A DNA stretch of 18,652 nucleotides from Albugo candida (Eukaryota; Oomycota; Peronosporomycetes; Albuginales; Albuginaceae). The position numbers were made by a program, and so were the translations under genes. A model generated the notes under the pieces. That model ran no database searches and was not told where the DNA came from. It worked only from the letters and a program-made list of their open reading frames with translations. Positions 18,203 through 18,652 of the stretch are shown piece after piece. Each line of letters opens with the position of its first letter. The stretch's first letter is position 1. Location of the stretch: the NCBI GenBank assembly GCA_905220665.1, contig CAJNAR010000122.1, positions 1 through 18,652 on the forward strand, given 5' to 3'.

Positions 18203-18652
18203 TTCGACATCTATTTTCTTCTTGTACTCGCACTCATTGACACAATGCGATGCCTTTCTATATATAAGTCCGGTGTGAGCTCTCCATCATGCTGATATTG
18301 GTTCCTGTAGGCTTGATGGTTCAAGGATGAATAACCGTTCAGGTTGTTACTAAACTTATATTAAAGTGTGTTTGAGAAATCTGTTTTTTGAGCTCCTGAA
18401 AAACATAGGAATTTGAGAAATCAATGTTTTAGAGATCAGTTTCAAGGAAAAATCTATCTGGAAATTCTTAAAAGAAAGTCGCACATAGTTGCTTCTATGC
18501 AGATTGTTCTGAATGTTTCTCCTGTCCAACACTGCACAACTCACTATAACAATGTATCACGAATGGCTTCATGCACGTTATCACAAGGCTGATGCCTTAT
18601 CACACAACAGAAAAAATCAGTTGTCATGAAATGGAGTCTCATGCCGTCGCAA
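18203..18652 (+). repeat. Unit 21, partial core at the right edge (450 bp)
   Basis: Starts TTCGAC after a diverged spacer end (GATACCAGCTAAAGCAGATAGC, GCACAATT). A-rich core variant with GAGCTCCTG. The last bases read ATGCCGTCGCAA where other units have ATGCTCGCAA. The core is cut before its end, so its size class is unknown. Confidence 0.9.

Larger units (their letters stand above)
1..18652. repeat. Tandem satellite array with three unit size classes
   Basis: The whole window is head-to-tail copies of one family, all in the same orientation. The core phrase ATCGACATCTATT (or a close variant) recurs at 80, 902, 1386, 2208, 3025, 4158, 5290, 6109, 6597, 7730, 8861, 9345, 10474, 11605, 12737, 13557, 14037, 16267, 17396 and 18203; one further unit starts truncated at about 15160. 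Unit lengths fall into three classes: about 484, about 820 and about 1131 bp. Copies differ by scattered substitutions and small indels and look well above 90% identical by eye. The array runs off both window edges. No rRNA, tRNA or intact protein gene is recognisable in a unit. Confidence 0.97.
17396..18652 (+). repeat. Start of higher-order block 4 (M, then partial unit)
   Basis: Unit 20 follows a long unit ending in the AAATCGAAATATTCTTC spacer, as units 7 and 15 do. It carries the M-unit markers TTTATAAAATTG, GTAGATGCTAGC and ATCTTGGC. The block continues past the window edge. Confidence 0.7.

Noticed and set aside
1..18652. CRISPR array
   Set aside because: Repeats are hundreds of bases long and contiguous, with no short repeats separated by unique spacers.
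1..18652. Tandem RNA gene cluster (5S rRNA, spliced leader, tRNA or histone-type repeats)
   Set aside because: The unit size and TATA box suggested it, but I find no tRNA-like A and B boxes in a folded context, no 5S-like sequence, no splice-donor-bearing leader followed by a T-run, and no histone frame.

Overview
The window is one uninterrupted tandem-repeat array with no unique flank at either end and no gene that I can support. I count 20 complete units plus a partial unit at each edge. The sequence is AT-rich, lacks long ORFs, and has kilobase repeat units with higher-order organisation, eukaryotic-type TATA and CCAAT boxes, and a decayed Ty1/copia-type retrotransposon remnant. This points to a eukaryotic satellite (heterochromatic, subtelomeric, centromeric or sex-chromosomal). 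I cannot name the species.

Every unit begins with a core of about 485 bp, from ATCGACATCTATT to CTTTCTAACTAAT. Core-only units (type C, 480-488 bp) stop there. Medium units (type M, 807-822 bp) add a spacer of about 335 bp. Long units (type L, 1107-1133 bp) carry a further 312-bp module inside the spacer, flanked by 7-bp direct repeats GTATCAC. Unit order, from the partial C tail at position 1, is: M C M M L L | M C L L C L L L | M C L L L | M, then a partial unit. The bars mark my proposed higher-order registers, starting at 80, 5290, 12737 and 17396. The second block equals the third plus a tandem duplication of a C-L-L segment (6109-8860 and 8861-11604). The first block is the least regular.

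The 312-bp module has minus-strand motifs resembling the C-terminal end of a copia-type RNase H, split over different reading frames. The frame breaks are shared by nearly all copies, so the sequence was dead before it was amplified. On the same strand the surrounding unit carries AATAAA, CCAAT and TATA elements in LTR-like order, so the satellite may derive from the 3' end of a retrotransposon. A TATATATAA box is intact in 20 of the 21 units whose promoter region is in the window, so transcription of the array is plausible.

Short ORFs of 60-74 codons recur on both strands. They are by-products of the repeat: out-of-frame indels between copies shift or break them. Two patches (15851-15911 and about 16297-16420) are abnormally diverged and partly G-rich inside otherwise near-identical DNA. 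They may be assembly or base-calling errors or genuine local rearrangements.
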